A stretch of 64,000 bases of DNA from Parabacteroides sp. TM07-1AC (GCF_003480915.1 NZ_QUKD01000002.1:784671-848670); one strand, 5' to 3'; counted from the first letter of the stretch, positions 53,637-63,151 are shown. Program-made: numbers and translations. Notes: generated from the letters alone by a model not told the origin.

Positions 53637-54227
53637 ATGGGAAGAAAAAAGAGAAAAGTGCCCGCAATGAATGCGACTTCTTCAGCCGATATTGCTTTCA
53701 TGTTGCTTATCTTCTTCCTTATTACTACTTCAATGGACACAGATAAAGGTTTGGCAAGACGTTTGCCGCCTCCTGTACCCAAAGACCAGAAGAAAAATGA
53801 AGAAATGGATATCAAAAAGAGAAATATCCTGGTCGTACTGATCAACAGTAACAACCAAATTCTCTGTAATAATGAATTCATTGATATTAAGCAACTGAAA
53901 GACAAGGTTAGAGAATTCATTGAGAATCCTTATAACGATGAGCACAAACCTGAAAAGGTTGAAGTAGACGTACCGTATTTCGGAAAACAGATGGTAACTA
54001 AAAACCACGTTATCTCTCTGCAGAACGACCGCGGCACTGAATACCAGGCTTACATCGATGTTCAGAACGAATTGGCAAAAGCCTACAACGAACTGAGAGA
54101 TGAGGTTTCTAAAAAGAAATTCGGTAAAGCTTTCGCTGACCTGGAGGAAGATCAACAAAAGGCTGTGCAGATGATTTATCCGCAAAAGATATCAGAAGCA
54201 GAACCTAAAAATTATGGAGGTAAATAA
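53637..54227 (+). CDS. exbD: ExbD/TolR-family protein, first copy
   Basis: A 196-residue ExbD. A basic N-terminus (MGRKKRKVPAMN) precedes one membrane helix near 16-33 that carries the conserved Asp in 'SSADIAFMLLIFFLITTSMD'. The periplasmic domain is long, with 'ILVVLINSNNQILCNNEFID' and a Lys/Glu-rich C-terminal extension beyond the usual 140 residues. With ExbB it makes the proton pathway for TonB. It sits two bases before the second exbD. Confidence 0.88.
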   Translation: MGRKKRKVPAMNATSSADIAFMLLIFFLITTSMDTDKGLARRLPPPVPKDQKKNEEMDIKKRNILVVLINSNNQILCNNEFIDIKQLKDKVREFIENPYNDEHKPEKVEVDVPYFGKQMVTKNHVISLQNDRGTEYQAYIDVQNELAKAYNELRDEVSKKKFGKAFADLEEDQQKAVQMIYPQKISEAEPKNYGGK

Positions 54228-54229
54228 TA

Positions 54230-54697
54230 ATGGGAAAATTTAGTAAAGCGGGCGGTAGAGAAATGCCCGAATTAAATACTTCATCATTACCTGACTTGGT
54301 GTTTGCCTTCCTGTTCTTCATCATGATGGTAACAACTATGCGTGAAGTTACTTTAAAAGTTGTTTTCCAGGCTCCTCAGGCTACTGAGCTTCAAAAGTTG
54401 GAAAAGAAATCATTAGTAACATTCATTTACGTAGGTAAACCAACTCAGGAATTGAGAGCTAAGATGGGTTCTGAAACCCGCTTGCAGTTGAACGATCAGT
54501 TCGCAGAAGTAAGCGAAATCGAAACTTACATCGCACAAGAGAAGTCAAGTATGAAAGAGGAAGATCAGCCGTTTATGACTGTATCCATCAAAGCAGATAA
54601 AGAGACTAAGATGGGTGTTATCACAGACGTAAAACAGGCTCTTCGTGAAGCATACGCATTGAAGATTAGCTACTCTGCAAGACAGCGTGTTGACTAA
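54230..54697 (+). CDS. exbD: ExbD/TolR-family protein, second copy
   Basis: A 155-residue ExbD paralogue. The membrane helix near 17-34 has the key Asp in 'NTSSLPDLVFAFLFFIMMVT'. The periplasmic part is shorter than that of the first copy, with 'GVITDVKQALREAYALKISY'. Two different ExbD subunits per operon are common in Bacteroidetes, so a mixed dimer is likely. Last gene of the operon, before a terminator. Confidence 0.88.
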   Translation: MGKFSKAGGREMPELNTSSLPDLVFAFLFFIMMVTTMREVTLKVVFQAPQATELQKLEKKSLVTFIYVGKPTQELRAKMGSETRLQLNDQFAEVSEIETYIAQEKSSMKEEDQPFMTVSIKADKETKMGVITDVKQALREAYALKISYSARQRVD

Positions 54698-54714
54698 TTA
54701 ATTCAATAATAAAT

Positions 54715-54747
54715 AAAAAAGGCAGGACTTTTAGTTCTGCCTTTTTT
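54715..54747 (+). terminator. Terminator of the exb operon
   Basis: Six A, stem GGCAGGAC / GTTCTGCC with one G-T pair, a 5-base loop, then six T. Confidence 0.88.
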
Positions 54748-54760
54748 ATTGGAGTAAATT

Positions 54761-55318
54761 CTACCGGCATTCATTAACGCCGTATACATATCGGTAAAGG
54801 TTGTTCTTCACTTCCTCAAAAGACTGTTTCAGATCGAGCTCACCATAGGTCATTAACCGCATTTCCAACAAGGGTTCTCCCGGACGATACGGAGGCTGGA
54901 AATAAACATGATCGTCCAGCACATACCCCAAGCGCTCATAGAAGCCTATTCTACGCATACTCATCTCTTCGGTGGGTATTTCTACTTCCAAGACAATCGG
55001 AGTGTCACAAAGCGCCATAAACTGCCTCATAGCCTTTCCTCCTGTACCTCCATTACGGGCGGAAGCCTCAATAGCAAAATGCTCCACATAGGAAAAGCCG
55101 ACAAAACGCCAGGCTGTAATGAAGCCGGCATATTCCTTATCTTTAAACAGCGCGTAAACGCTAAAACGCGATTCATCTTTGACCAACTCTCTCACCAGGG
55201 AAAACGCCCGTCGCTCAGCCTCCGGAAAAGAATCATTATATGTTTTTTCTACTTTATCCAACAAAGGATCGGAAAAATCTTTAACCGGCCTGCATTCGAT
55301 TACCGTACTTGAACTCAT
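54761..55318 (-). CDS. GNAT-family N-acetyltransferase
   Basis: A 185-residue GNAT protein: 'AFSLVRELVKDESRFSVYAL', the strand-loop-helix 'VEHFAIEASARNGGTGGKAM' corresponding to the acetyl-CoA pyrophosphate loop (usually RxxGxG/A; here RNGGTGG), and 'MRRIGFYERLGYVLDDHVYF'. The acceptor substrate is unknown. Convergent with exbD and ended by the same hairpin region. Confidence 0.82.
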   Translation of the reverse strand: MSSSTVIECRPVKDFSDPLLDKVEKTYNDSFPEAERRAFSLVRELVKDESRFSVYALFKDKEYAGFITAWRFVGFSYVEHFAIEASARNGGTGGKAMRQFMALCDTPIVLEVEIPTEEMSMRRIGFYERLGYVLDDHVYFQPPYRPGEPLLEMRLMTYGELDLKQSFEEVKNNLYRYVYGVNECR

Positions 55319-55406
55319 ACTCTTATAAAATTGATTGATTAATAAAAGAAAACTTACGAAATAAAATAATTGAGCAAATTATTTCGTCTAATTATTATAG
55401 TTTACC

Positions 55407-55414
55407 TATATTTG
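55407..55414 (+). promoter_or_regulatory. -7 element for the Lrp-family regulator
   Basis: TATATTTG, a full -7 match, 50 bases before the ATG at 55465. Upstream TTTC with a 21-base spacer is a weak -33. Confidence 0.5.
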
Positions 55415-55464
55415 TATTTAAATGTAATCATACAGAATAACAGAAATACAAATATACAGAAATT

Positions 55465-55935
55465 ATGGCACACCATCAACTGGATGAATTGGATGAAAAA
55501 ATATTAAAGCTAATTATAGGCAATGCCCGCATGCCCTTCCTAGAAGTAGCCAGAGAATGCAATGTATCAGGAGCCGCTATACATCAGAGAATACAAAAAC
55601 TTACCAACCTTGGTGTTATCAAAGGATCAGAATTTATCGTGGATAATACGAAAGTTGGTTATGAAACCTGTGCTTATATGGGATTATTCCTGAAATCTCC
55701 GGGACAATTTCCTTCCGTGACAGAAGCATTGAAGCAAATCCCGGAAGTTGTAGAATGCCACTATACGACCGGGCAGTACGATCTGTTCATTAAAATATAC
55801 GCAAAGAACAACCAGCATCTGCTGAATATTATCCATAATAAATTACAGCCATTAGGGCTGGCCCGAACAGAATCCCTGATCTCTTTCAAGGAGGCTTTTA
55901 AAAGACAGATACCAATCGATCTGGATGACGAATAA
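55465..55935 (+). CDS. Lrp/AsnC-family transcriptional regulator
   Basis: A 156-residue regulator. An N-terminal helix-turn-helix (about 7-55, 'LDELDEKILKLIIGNARMPF', 'NVSGAAIHQRIQKLTNLGVI') precedes a RAM ligand-binding domain (about 70-145, with 'VVECHYTTGQYDLFIKIYAK'). Members sense amino acids and form octamers on DNA. The target is not evident; the divergent GNAT gene is a candidate by position only. Confidence 0.9.
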   Translation: MAHHQLDELDEKILKLIIGNARMPFLEVARECNVSGAAIHQRIQKLTNLGVIKGSEFIVDNTKVGYETCAYMGLFLKSPGQFPSVTEALKQIPEVVECHYTTGQYDLFIKIYAKNNQHLLNIIHNKLQPLGLARTESLISFKEAFKRQIPIDLDDE

Positions 55936-55937
55936 AT

Positions 55938-55983
55938 AGAACTAAAAAAGGCTTTAGAAATTTCTAAAGCCTTTTTTAGTTCT
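55938..55983. terminator. 46-bp perfect palindrome terminator
   Basis: A full palindrome with stem AAAAAAGGCTTTAGAAA and its complement with no loop, directly after the stop of the Lrp gene. It ends transcription in both directions, for the Lrp gene and for asnS. A second small hairpin (CTCCGGT / ACCGGAG, 55990-56007) lies next to it. Confidence 0.9.
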
Positions 55984-56017
55984 CAAAGTCTCCGGTAATC
56001 ACCGGAGGAATACCTTT

Positions 56018-57424
56018 TTAGAAATCTGCATTATTCGGAGTTCTCGGGAAAGGAATCACGTCACGGATATTTGTCATACCTGTTACAAACAATAACAGAC
56101 GTTCAAATCCCAGACCAAAGCCGGAATGAGGTGCTGTACCGAAACGACGGGTATCCAGATACCACCAGATATCTTTTTCAGGTACACCCATTTCTTTTGC
56201 ACGTCTCGACAGTTTTTCGTAATCTTCCTCACGCTGTGATCCGCCGATAATCTCACCGATCTTCGGGAACAATACATCCATGGCACGAACTGTCTTTCCA
56301 TCCTCATTCTGCTTCATATAGAAAGACTTGATCTCTTTCGGATAATCAGTCAGGATAACCGGACATTTGAAATGTTCTTCCACCAAATAACGTTCATGCT
56401 CTGAAGCAAGGTCTGCTCCCCAATAGATCGGAAATTCAAACTTATGTCCTTTAGCCACAGCATCTTCCAGGATCTTGACCCCTTCCGTATAAGGCAGACG
56501 GATAAAGTCATGTTTCAAGACGAATTGCAGGCGTTCGATCAATTCCTTATCAAACATATTGTTCAGGAACTGGATATCTTCCATACAGTTATCCAAAGCC
56601 CACTGCACACAATACTTGATAAAGTCTTCAGCCAGCTGCATGTTTTCCGCAATCTCATTAAATGCTACTTCCGGCTCGATCATCCAGAACTCTGCCAGGT
56701 GGCGTGGAGTATTGGAGTTTTCTGCACGGAATGTCGGTCCGAAAGTGTAAATCGCTCCCAAAGACATGGCAGCCAATTCGCCTTCCAGCTGACCGGAAAC
56801 CGTCAAGCTAGCCTGCTTTCCGAAGAAATCATCCTCGTAAATGATAGAACCGTTCTCGTCTTTCTTCAAATCATACAGATTCATCGTCGTTACCTGGAAC
56901 ATCTGTCCGGCACCTTCGCAGTCTGAAGCTGTAATGATCGGTGTATGGAAATAGAAGAAACCTCTTTCATGAAAGAACTTATGAATAGCGATCGCCATAT
57001 TGTGGCGAATGCGGAACACAGCACCAAACGTATTGGTACGCGGACGCAGGTGCGCTATTTCACGAAGGAACTCAAGCGAGTGACCTTTCTTCTGCAGCGG
57101 ATAAGTAGCGGGATCAGCAGTACCGTAAATCTGAATTTCAGCAGCCTGTATCTCCACATTCTGACCCTGTCCCTGTGATTTGACCAATTCACCGTTCACA
57201 CTGATACAAGCGCCGGTAGTAATCGGTTTAAGGAACTCTTCACCCAATTTTTCCACATCCACAACGATCTGAACATTATTTATTGTAGAACCGTCATTCA
57301 GCGCAATAAAGCTAACCTGTTTACTACCACGACGGGTACGAACCCACCCCTTCACGTTAACGGTCGTACCGTAAGCCTCGCTTTTCAGTACATCTACAAT
57401 TTTTGTTCTAGTAATTGTTTCCAT
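56018..57424 (-). CDS. asnS: Asparaginyl-tRNA synthetase
   Basis: A 468-residue class IIb aminoacyl-tRNA synthetase. An N-terminal OB-fold (about 15-110, '[20 protein letters not shown]') precedes motif 2 '[20 protein letters not shown]' and motif 3 '[15 protein letters not shown]'. The Asn-type features and a length close to E. coli AsnS (466) support Asn rather than Asp. It charges tRNA-Asn directly, so a tRNA-dependent amidation route is not required for Asn. Confidence 0.96.
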   Translation of the reverse strand: METITRTKIVDVLKSEAYGTTVNVKGWVRTRRGSKQVSFIALNDGSTINNVQIVVDVEKLGEEFLKPITTGACISVNGELVKSQGQGQNVEIQAAEIQIYGTADPATYPLQKKGHSLEFLREIAHLRPRTNTFGAVFRIRHNMAIAIHKFFHERGFFYFHTPIITASDCEGAGQMFQVTTMNLYDLKKDENGSIIYEDDFFGKQASLTVSGQLEGELAAMSLGAIYTFGPTFRAENSNTPRHLAEFWMIEPEVAFNEIAENMQLAEDFIKYCVQWALDNCMEDIQFLNNMFDKELIERLQFVLKHDFIRLPYTEGVKILEDAVAKGHKFEFPIYWGADLASEHERYLVEEHFKCPVILTDYPKEIKSFYMKQNEDGKTVRAMDVLFPKIGEIIGGSQREEDYEKLSRRAKEMGVPEKDIWWYLDTRRFGTAPHSGFGLGFERLLLFVTGMTNIRDVIPFPRTPNNADF

Positions 57425-57459
57425 GTTTATATGTTTATTCTTAGATAATCAAAACAAGA

Positions 57460-57482
57460 TAGCCGGTATTGACTACCGGCTA
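57460..57482 (-). terminator. Hairpin between the pseudouridine synthase gene and asnS
   Basis: Stem TAGCCGGT (57460-57467) and ACCGGCTA (57475-57482) with a 7-base loop. The minus-strand sequence after it is T-rich but broken, so it is a weak terminator. Confidence 0.55.
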
Positions 57483-57491
57483 ATCTTCGTA

Positions 57492-58970
57492 TTATTCAAA
57501 AGCACCCATTCGAAGCGCGTTCACCTCACGTTCGTTCAGATAACGCCATTTTCCACGTCCGAGCATCTTTTTAGTCAATCCGGCAAAATATACACGATCC
57601 AGCTTCGTTACATGATATCCCAGCGATTCAAAGATACGACGTACGATACGGTTACGTCCCGAGTGGATTTCGATACCCACCTGACTCTTGTCGTCTTCGC
57701 TGGCATAGCTGATTGCATCTGCATGGATTTCACCGTCTTCCAGTTCCAGTCCGTTAGCAATCTTTTCCATGTCTTCGATAGAAACGTTCTTATCCAACCA
57801 AACGTGATAAATCTTCTTTTTCTTGAATGACGGGTGAGTCAGCTTTGAAGCCAAGTCGCCATCATTAGTAAGAAGCAATACACCGGTTGTGTTACGGTCC
57901 AGACGACCTACCGGATAGATACGTTCCTGGCAAGCATTCTTCACCAGATCCATAACGGTAAGACGTTCCTGAGGATCATCCGACGTAGTCACACAGTTTT
58001 TAGGTTTGTTCAATACGATATACACCTTGCTTTCGATCTGTACCGGTTTATCGTTGAATTCTACCTTATCCTGACGGGTGATCTTTGTACCCAGTTCAGT
58101 AACTACTACATCATTTACTTTTACAGCACCAGCTGTGATAAATTCATCTGCTTCACGACGTGAACAAACTCCAGCATTAGACAAGAACTTGTTCAGACGG
58201 ATCGGTTCGTTAGGGTCAGCCAATACTTCCTTATACTTCAACTGTTTCTGGAAGTTGTACTTGGCATTCGGGTTGTAATCGTTTGTACGACGTTGTTGCG
58301 GACGTCTGTTTCCGTATCCACCGCCATTGTTTCCATATCCGCCACCGCGATTATTGTTACCGTATGAAGGTCTGCCGCCACCGCGATTATCGCGAGAGTC
58401 GTAAGAGTTGACACGAGTATCACCTACTCTAGGTCTTCTTTTCTTCATACCGTCGCCGGTTGCATCTCCTTCCGGAGAAGCGGAATAGGCTCTGCCCGGT
58501 CTTTCGTCATAGTTAGGACGAGAAGGACGGTTGAAACCGCCGCCGCCACCATACGAACGATCGTTGTTTCCATAAGAACGATCATTGTTACCATAAGAGG
58601 GGCGATTGTTACCATAAGAAGGACGGTTGTATCCGCCTTCACGGTTGTTGCTGTAACCACCCCGATTGTTGTCGCGGTTGTTGTAAGAAGGTCTGCTGTT
58701 ATAACCGCCACCTTCACGGTTGTCATACGTCCGAGGACGACTCGGACGGTCTCCGTAAGATGAGCGGTTATCCCCATAAGAATTATAACCACCGCGGTCA
58801 TCCCGGCTTGGGCGGTTATATGGTCTCCGTTCATAGTTGTTTCCCTCAGGTCTGCTGTAACCTTGATTGTAAGGTCTTCTTTCACCTTCCTGATCTGTGT
58901 TTTCCCGTCTGATACTTGGTATCACCTTTCTAGGACGCGGTTGAGATTCTTCTCTTTCTTCTGTGCTCAT
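57492..58970 (-). CDS. RluB/RsuA-family pseudouridine synthase with long RGG/YGN-rich tail
   Basis: A 492-residue protein in two parts. The C-terminal half (about 255-492) is an rRNA pseudouridine synthase: an S4 RNA-binding domain ('IRLNKFLSNAGVCSRREADE'), then 'VYIVLNKPKNCVTTSDDP', the catalytic Asp in 'YPVGRLDRNTTGVLLLTNDG', and 'SGRNRIVRRIFESLGY'. The N-terminal ~250 residues are low complexity, rich in Arg, Gly, Asn, Tyr and Ser, with repeats such as 'RPSYGNN' and 'DRSYGNN'. That is an intrinsically disordered RGG-like tail, probably an RNA-binding or condensate-forming extension. The substrate site (23S or 16S) cannot be read directly. Confidence 0.88.
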   Translation of the reverse strand: MSTEEREESQPRPRKVIPSIRRENTDQEGERRPYNQGYSRPEGNNYERRPYNRPSRDDRGGYNSYGDNRSSYGDRPSRPRTYDNREGGGYNSRPSYNNRDNNRGGYSNNREGGYNRPSYGNNRPSYGNNDRSYGNNDRSYGGGGGFNRPSRPNYDERPGRAYSASPEGDATGDGMKKRRPRVGDTRVNSYDSRDNRGGGRPSYGNNNRGGGYGNNGGGYGNRRPQQRRTNDYNPNAKYNFQKQLKYKEVLADPNEPIRLNKFLSNAGVCSRREADEFITAGAVKVNDVVVTELGTKITRQDKVEFNDKPVQIESKVYIVLNKPKNCVTTSDDPQERLTVMDLVKNACQERIYPVGRLDRNTTGVLLLTNDGDLASKLTHPSFKKKKIYHVWLDKNVSIEDMEKIANGLELEDGEIHADAISYASEDDKSQVGIEIHSGRNRIVRRIFESLGYHVTKLDRVYFAGLTKKMLGRGKWRYLNEREVNALRMGAFE

Positions 58971-59032
58971 TGTTGTAAATTAATAAATAATTAACTAATT
59001 GGTAACCTCACGGCTACACGCTTATTTTCACA

Positions 59033-60382
59033 CTAAATACCTGTATAATTATGAGGCGTAATCGCCTTTAATTCTGCTTTTACTGCATCACTAACCTGCA
59101 GCGTTTCAATAAAGTCACTGATTGATTTCTCAGTGATTCCCTCATTTGTCCGGGTTAAGGCTTTCAAGGCTTCGTAAGGCTTCGGATAACCTTCACGACG
59201 CAAAATGGTCTGAATACCTTCAGCTACGACAGCCCAGCAATTATCCAGATCCCGGTACAGAGCGTTCTCATTTAATAACAGTTTACCCAGCCCTTTTGTT
59301 AAGCTTTTGAATGCGATTTCGATATGAGCCAAAGGCACACCCACGTTACGCAACACGGTAGAGTCTGTCAAATCTCTCTGCAGACGGGAGATCGGCAACT
59401 TCGTAGCCAGGTGCGTCAGGATAGCATTCGCCATGCCCAGGTTACCTTCTGCATTTTCAAAATCGATCGGGTTCACCTTGTGAGGCATTGCCGATGAACC
59501 GACTTCACCCGCTTTGATCTTCTGTTTGAAGTATTCCATAGAGATATACTGCCAGAAGTCACGATTCAGGTCGATCAACACTGTATTGACACGTTTCAAA
59601 CCGTCGAAAATAGCTGCCAGATTATCATAGTTCGAAATCTGTGTAGTCCATTCCTCACGGCTCAGTCCCAGCACTTCATTCACAAACTTATTACCGAATG
59701 CTTTCCAGTCATATTGCGGATAAGCGACATGATGTGCATTGAAATTACCGGTTGCACCACCAAACTTGGCAGAAACAGGGATTGCTTTCAACAAAGCTAC
59801 CTGCTGTTCAAGACGATAAACAAACACCATAATCTCTTTTCCCAGACGGGTGGGAGAAGCCGGCTGTCCGTGTGTCTTTGCCAACATGGAAACATTACTC
59901 CAATCTTCGGCATACTTCTTCAACATATCGATCACTTCCTGAATACCCGGATAATACACTTCATCTAAAGCATCCTTGATAGACAAGGGTACAGAAGTAT
60001 TATTGATATCCTGTGAAGTCAATCCGAAATGAATAAATTCTTTATAGTCCTGTAAGTTCAGCAAGTCGAATTTCTCTTTGATAAAATATTCAACAGCCTT
60101 TACATCATGGTTCGTTACGCTCTCGATCTCCTTGATACGGGTTGCGTCTTCCAGACTGAATTCCTGATAAATTTTACGCAACGCTTCTTTATTCTCCACT
60201 GTAGCCAGGCTATTTAACTGTGGAAGATATTCAGCAAGAGTAATAAAATACTCTATTTCTACTCGCACCCTGTATTTAATAAGTGCATACTCTGAGAAGT
60301 AAGCCGCCAGGTTTTCGGCTTTATTTCTATATCGTCCATCTACGGGCGATATGGCAGTTAGTGTTGAAAATACCATACTCAT
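59033..60382 (-). CDS. purB: Adenylosuccinate lyase
   Basis: A 449-residue PurB of the fumarase/aspartase superfamily. It acts twice in purine synthesis, on SAICAR and on adenylosuccinate. Markers are 'SPVDGRYRNKAENLAAYFSE', 'TSQDINNTSVP', 'TLGK/HGQPASPTRLGKE'-like 'KTHGQPASPTRLGKEIM' and the signature loop 'GEVGSSAMPHKVNPIDFENA'. An alternative start two codons in is possible. A -7 element lies about 85 bases upstream. Confidence 0.96.
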   Translation of the reverse strand: MSMVFSTLTAISPVDGRYRNKAENLAAYFSEYALIKYRVRVEIEYFITLAEYLPQLNSLATVENKEALRKIYQEFSLEDATRIKEIESVTNHDVKAVEYFIKEKFDLLNLQDYKEFIHFGLTSQDINNTSVPLSIKDALDEVYYPGIQEVIDMLKKYAEDWSNVSMLAKTHGQPASPTRLGKEIMVFVYRLEQQVALLKAIPVSAKFGGATGNFNAHHVAYPQYDWKAFGNKFVNEVLGLSREEWTTQISNYDNLAAIFDGLKRVNTVLIDLNRDFWQYISMEYFKQKIKAGEVGSSAMPHKVNPIDFENAEGNLGMANAILTHLATKLPISRLQRDLTDSTVLRNVGVPLAHIEIAFKSLTKGLGKLLLNENALYRDLDNCWAVVAEGIQTILRREGYPKPYEALKALTRTNEGITEKSISDFIETLQVSDAVKAELKAITPHNYTGI

Positions 60383-60466
60383 TTAGTTTATACACCTATA
60401 TCCCTGAGTGTCCGGGCGATATGCCAACGATATCGAATACATATATACATTAATAATATAGAGTTG

Positions 60467-60474
60467 CAAAGTTA
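60467..60474 (-). promoter_or_regulatory. -7 element for purB
   Basis: TAACTTTG on the minus strand fits TAnnTTTG, about 85 bases before the purB start. No good -33 element. Confidence 0.45.
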
Positions 60475-60534
60475 CTACATTTCTTCAGATTAAATGGTAG
60501 TAATGAATTTTTTTTCAACTTTTTCATCGAAACA

Positions 60535-60565
60535 TTTGGAGGTAATAAAAAAAGCCGTATCTTTG
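60535..60565 (+). promoter_or_regulatory. Consensus promoter for tRNA-Val
   Basis: TTTG (60535-60538), a 19-base spacer and TATCTTTG (60558-60565): both Bacteroidetes elements are perfect. The tRNA begins 48 bases later. This is the best promoter in the window and shows the spacing rule used for the others. Confidence 0.85.
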
Positions 60566-60613
60566 CAGCGCTTTAGAGAGATAAGGCGTACAAAACTTAC
60601 TGAAGTAATGAAA

Positions 60614-60691
60614 GGGCGTTTAGCTCAGCTGGTTCAGAGCATCTGCCTTACAAGCAGAGGGTCGGCGGTTCGAATCCGTCAACGCCCACCA
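60614..60691 (+). tRNA. tRNA-Val (anticodon TAC)
   Basis: A 78-base tRNA including an encoded CCA. The acceptor stem GGGCGTT pairs with AACGCCC, and discriminator A precedes CCA (60689-60691). The anticodon stem TCTGC / GCAGA encloses CTTACAA, with TAC at 60649-60651. The T arm is GGCGGTTCGAATCCGTC. Confidence 0.96.
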
Positions 60692-60733
60692 AAAGAAAAG
60701 TCCGTTAGTCGAATGATTAACGGACTTTTCTTT
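60692..60733 (+). terminator. Terminator of tRNA-Val
   Basis: A perfect 16-bp stem (60692-60707 with 60718-60733, AAAGAAAAGTCCGTTA and complement) and a 10-base loop, immediately after the CCA end. Confidence 0.88.
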
Positions 60734-60811
60734 CTATAATCACATATTCAAAAAGGACCACTGATTTTAAACCAGCAGTCTCCTTCACCATCTGAGAAAC
60801 AGTAGTGCCAA

Positions 60812-62089
60812 TCAGCTAAAAACGATCGTTATCCTGAATAGCTCATCCTCCGGATAATCGTACTGAACATGGAATTCGTTTTTATCACAGATTGATTTTA
60901 CGATATTCAAGCCCAAGCCCAACGATTCTTCAGACTTATTATGAAAAGTGATCCGGTTAAACAAATTTGCCTCATTTCTCAATCCGCCTCTACATGTGTT
61001 GCTGATAACCAACCGGGAATTATCCAGGAACAGATCGATCCGGCCCTGAGGCAAATTATGCCGGATTGCATTACTAAGCAGGTTAGACAGCAATATTTCC
61101 GCCAAATTTGAATTCATAAGCAAAAGGCATTGAGACACAGATGTTTCAACCATAAGTTGTTTGGCTTCAAACAGTTCGTCGAGGTCATTCAAATACACAG
61201 CCAATAATTCATCCAGGCGAATATTTTCCTTTTCCGCATATTGGTTATTATTGATCCGGGTGATCAGAAGCAAAGACTTGTTCAGCCGAGACAGACGGGA
61301 AACAGCTCTTGAGATAGCCCTGACGGAATTTTCATTATCCTTATCCTGCATCAACAGAGGGCTCTGCATCAGCAAGTCCATCTTCGATTTGATGATGGAT
61401 AAAGGGGTCTGCATCTCATGGGAGGCATCCTCCGTAAAAAGACGAGAGTTTTCGTAGTCGGCATTGATCTTATCGACCATACGCAAAATCACTTCGTTCA
61501 TTTCATCTAATTCTTTGATACCCGGATTCTCCAACAGCAATACCGCATTCGCCTTCAAATCATATTCATGTAACTTCTGAAGGTTATAATTCAAAGGAGA
61601 CCATACATTCTTTTTCAGAAGATATTCAATTACATAAGTAAACAAGACAAACAAGGCAAATAACAATAAAAGAGAAGTGACAATAGCGTAAAACAAATCA
61701 TTCGAAATGACTGTCGGCTGATTGATTGTGATCAAGTGACGCTCGTCTTTATAAGAAACAGTAAAAAACAACTGGCGGTACGGAGTGAAAGTTCCGGTAT
61801 CCTCGCTATACATAACGGTATCCCTGTACATTTCATCCGGAAATAAGCCAGACGCCTCAATAGCTTCAACTTCTATTCTGGCAGGTTTCAATACCAAGGT
61901 AGAAGCTAAAGGTAACGTATCATTTTGAGCAATGTAATTCTCGATCTTTGCCTTTTGATCCTTCAACATCTGGTCACTCGAATAATGAATAAAAAAGCGA
62001 AAGATCAGATAATGGGAAACACTCCCTATCAAAAGAACGACCAGGATGGATATAAAAAGATATTTCCGTATCAATTTAATCAGGCTCAT
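60812..62089 (-). CDS. Sensor histidine kinase
   Basis: A 425-residue membrane kinase with helices near 10-33 and 130-152, enclosing a periplasmic sensor of about 95 residues. The HisKA box is 'EDASHEMQTPLSIIKSKMDL' (phospho-accepting His). The ATPase domain has the N box 'LLSNLLSNAIRHNLPQG' and a G box 'ESLGLGLNIVKSICDKN'. The start is the ATG at 62089, which shares its A with the response-regulator stop (TGATG); a GTG three bases earlier is also in frame. Its partner is encoded just upstream. The signal is unknown. The neighbouring PepSY-like gene suggests an envelope cue. Confidence 0.92.
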   Translation of the reverse strand: MSLIKLIRKYLFISILVVLLIGSVSHYLIFRFFIHYSSDQMLKDQKAKIENYIAQNDTLPLASTLVLKPARIEVEAIEASGLFPDEMYRDTVMYSEDTGTFTPYRQLFFTVSYKDERHLITINQPTVISNDLFYAIVTSLLLLFALFVLFTYVIEYLLKKNVWSPLNYNLQKLHEYDLKANAVLLLENPGIKELDEMNEVILRMVDKINADYENSRLFTEDASHEMQTPLSIIKSKMDLLMQSPLLMQDKDNENSVRAISRAVSRLSRLNKSLLLITRINNNQYAEKENIRLDELLAVYLNDLDELFEAKQLMVETSVSQCLLLMNSNLAEILLSNLLSNAIRHNLPQGRIDLFLDNSRLVISNTCRGGLRNEANLFNRITFHNKSEESLGLGLNIVKSICDKNEFHVQYDYPEDELFRITIVFS

Positions 62090-62766
62090 CACTCTGAAAA
62101 TTTATATCCGATACCATACACCGACTTGATGTAATCGCCGCTCCCATTATCCATCAGTTTCTTCCGGAGATTCTTGATATGATTATAAATAAAGCTGAAC
62201 GAATCGGCAGACAGACTCATATTATCTCCCCACAAATGTTCGGCTATATCCTCCTTACTCAGTACTTTATCTTCATTCATTATAAAATAAAGCAACAGGT
62301 CGTACTCTTTACGGGTCAATACGACCTCCAGTCCGTTCACATAAAGCCGGCGATTATCGAATTCGATGGTCAACTCGTTAAATCTTCTAATATTCGTTCC
62401 CTTTAATCCGCGACGGCGTATAATGGATTTAATACGTGCATTCAGTTCCGAAAGATGGAAAGGCTTGGTAAGATAATCATCTGCACCAATATCCAGACCT
62501 GTCAGTTTATCATCCAAAGAATTTCTGGCGGAGATAACAATAATACCCGCATCCTTATTCTTCCTTTTCAATGTACGAATAATATCCAGTCCGCTCCCAC
62601 CCGGCAGGTTTATGTCTACAACGACACAGTCATAGTCATACATCTCTATTTTCTCTTCCGCCGTTTGAAAAGAAGTCACGCACTCTACCGTAAATGCTTC
62701 CGACAACAGAAAGTCTCTGACAGACTCCAGCAAATCGACTTCATCTTCTATAATTAACAGATTCAT
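62089..62766 (-). CDS. OmpR/PhoB-family response regulator
   Basis: A 225-residue regulator. The receiver domain holds the acidic pocket 'IIEDE', phospho-acceptor Asp51 in 'VVVDINLPGGSG', 'ISARNSLDD' and Lys in 'LTKPFH'. A winged-helix C-terminal domain has the recognition part 'SFIYNHIKNLRKKLMDN' and the wing 'YIKSVYGIGYKF'. The start at 62766 (MNLLIIEDEVDLLE) is 39 bases inside the longest frame and fits the family. It is translationally coupled to the kinase. A -7-like element TAACTTTG (62793-62800, minus) lies upstream. Confidence 0.93.
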   Translation of the reverse strand: MNLLIIEDEVDLLESVRDFLLSEAFTVECVTSFQTAEEKIEMYDYDCVVVDINLPGGSGLDIIRTLKRKNKDAGIIVISARNSLDDKLTGLDIGADDYLTKPFHLSELNARIKSIIRRRGLKGTNIRRFNELTIEFDNRRLYVNGLEVVLTRKEYDLLLYFIMNEDKVLSKEDIAEHLWGDNMSLSADSFSFIYNHIKNLRKKLMDNGSGDYIKSVYGIGYKFSE

Positions 62767-62822
62767 AACGCCTTTCACTTTGATTCCAAGAACAAAGTTA
62801 CTCAATAATAATTAAAAAAAAG

Positions 62823-63131
62823 CTACTTCTTAATAACACGTCCTTCGCTATCAAATACCAAACTTCTATAATAGGGATGATGCCCATCTCCGTCAAAGCG
62901 GATCTTCAGAAAATAATTACCATTGTTCTTCCTCTTGGAAAGAAGGATCGTATAATCCGGATAATTCTTTTCCAGATACTTCACTATAGCTTTCGGTAGC
63001 TCCTTGGGCGAAATATTCCCTTTACGATACTTTCCGGCATGTTCATACCGATAATCTATCCTACTCACACTCGCTTCGCTGATCCCGTTCAAGCTAAACA
63101 TTACCAGCATAAAAAATATCAACTTTCTCAT
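62823..63131 (-). CDS. Small exported PepSY-like protein
   Basis: A 102-residue protein with a signal peptide (cleavage near EASVSRI). The mature part has 'ISPKELPKAIVKYLEKNYPD' followed by 'GNYFLKIRFDGDGHHPYYRS' and 'FDSEGRVIKK', the helix-strand pattern of PepSY-like periplasmic proteins. Such proteins sit beside two-component systems in Bacteroidales and may be sensor ligands or targets. AGGAGG precedes the start, a good ribosome-binding site and unusual for this phylum. Two direct repeats lie in its promoter. Confidence 0.72.
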   Translation of the reverse strand: MRKLIFFMLVMFSLNGISEASVSRIDYRYEHAGKYRKGNISPKELPKAIVKYLEKNYPDYTILLSKRKNNGNYFLKIRFDGDGHHPYYRSLVFDSEGRVIKK

Positions 63132-63151
63132 ATCCTCCTAAATTTATACCT

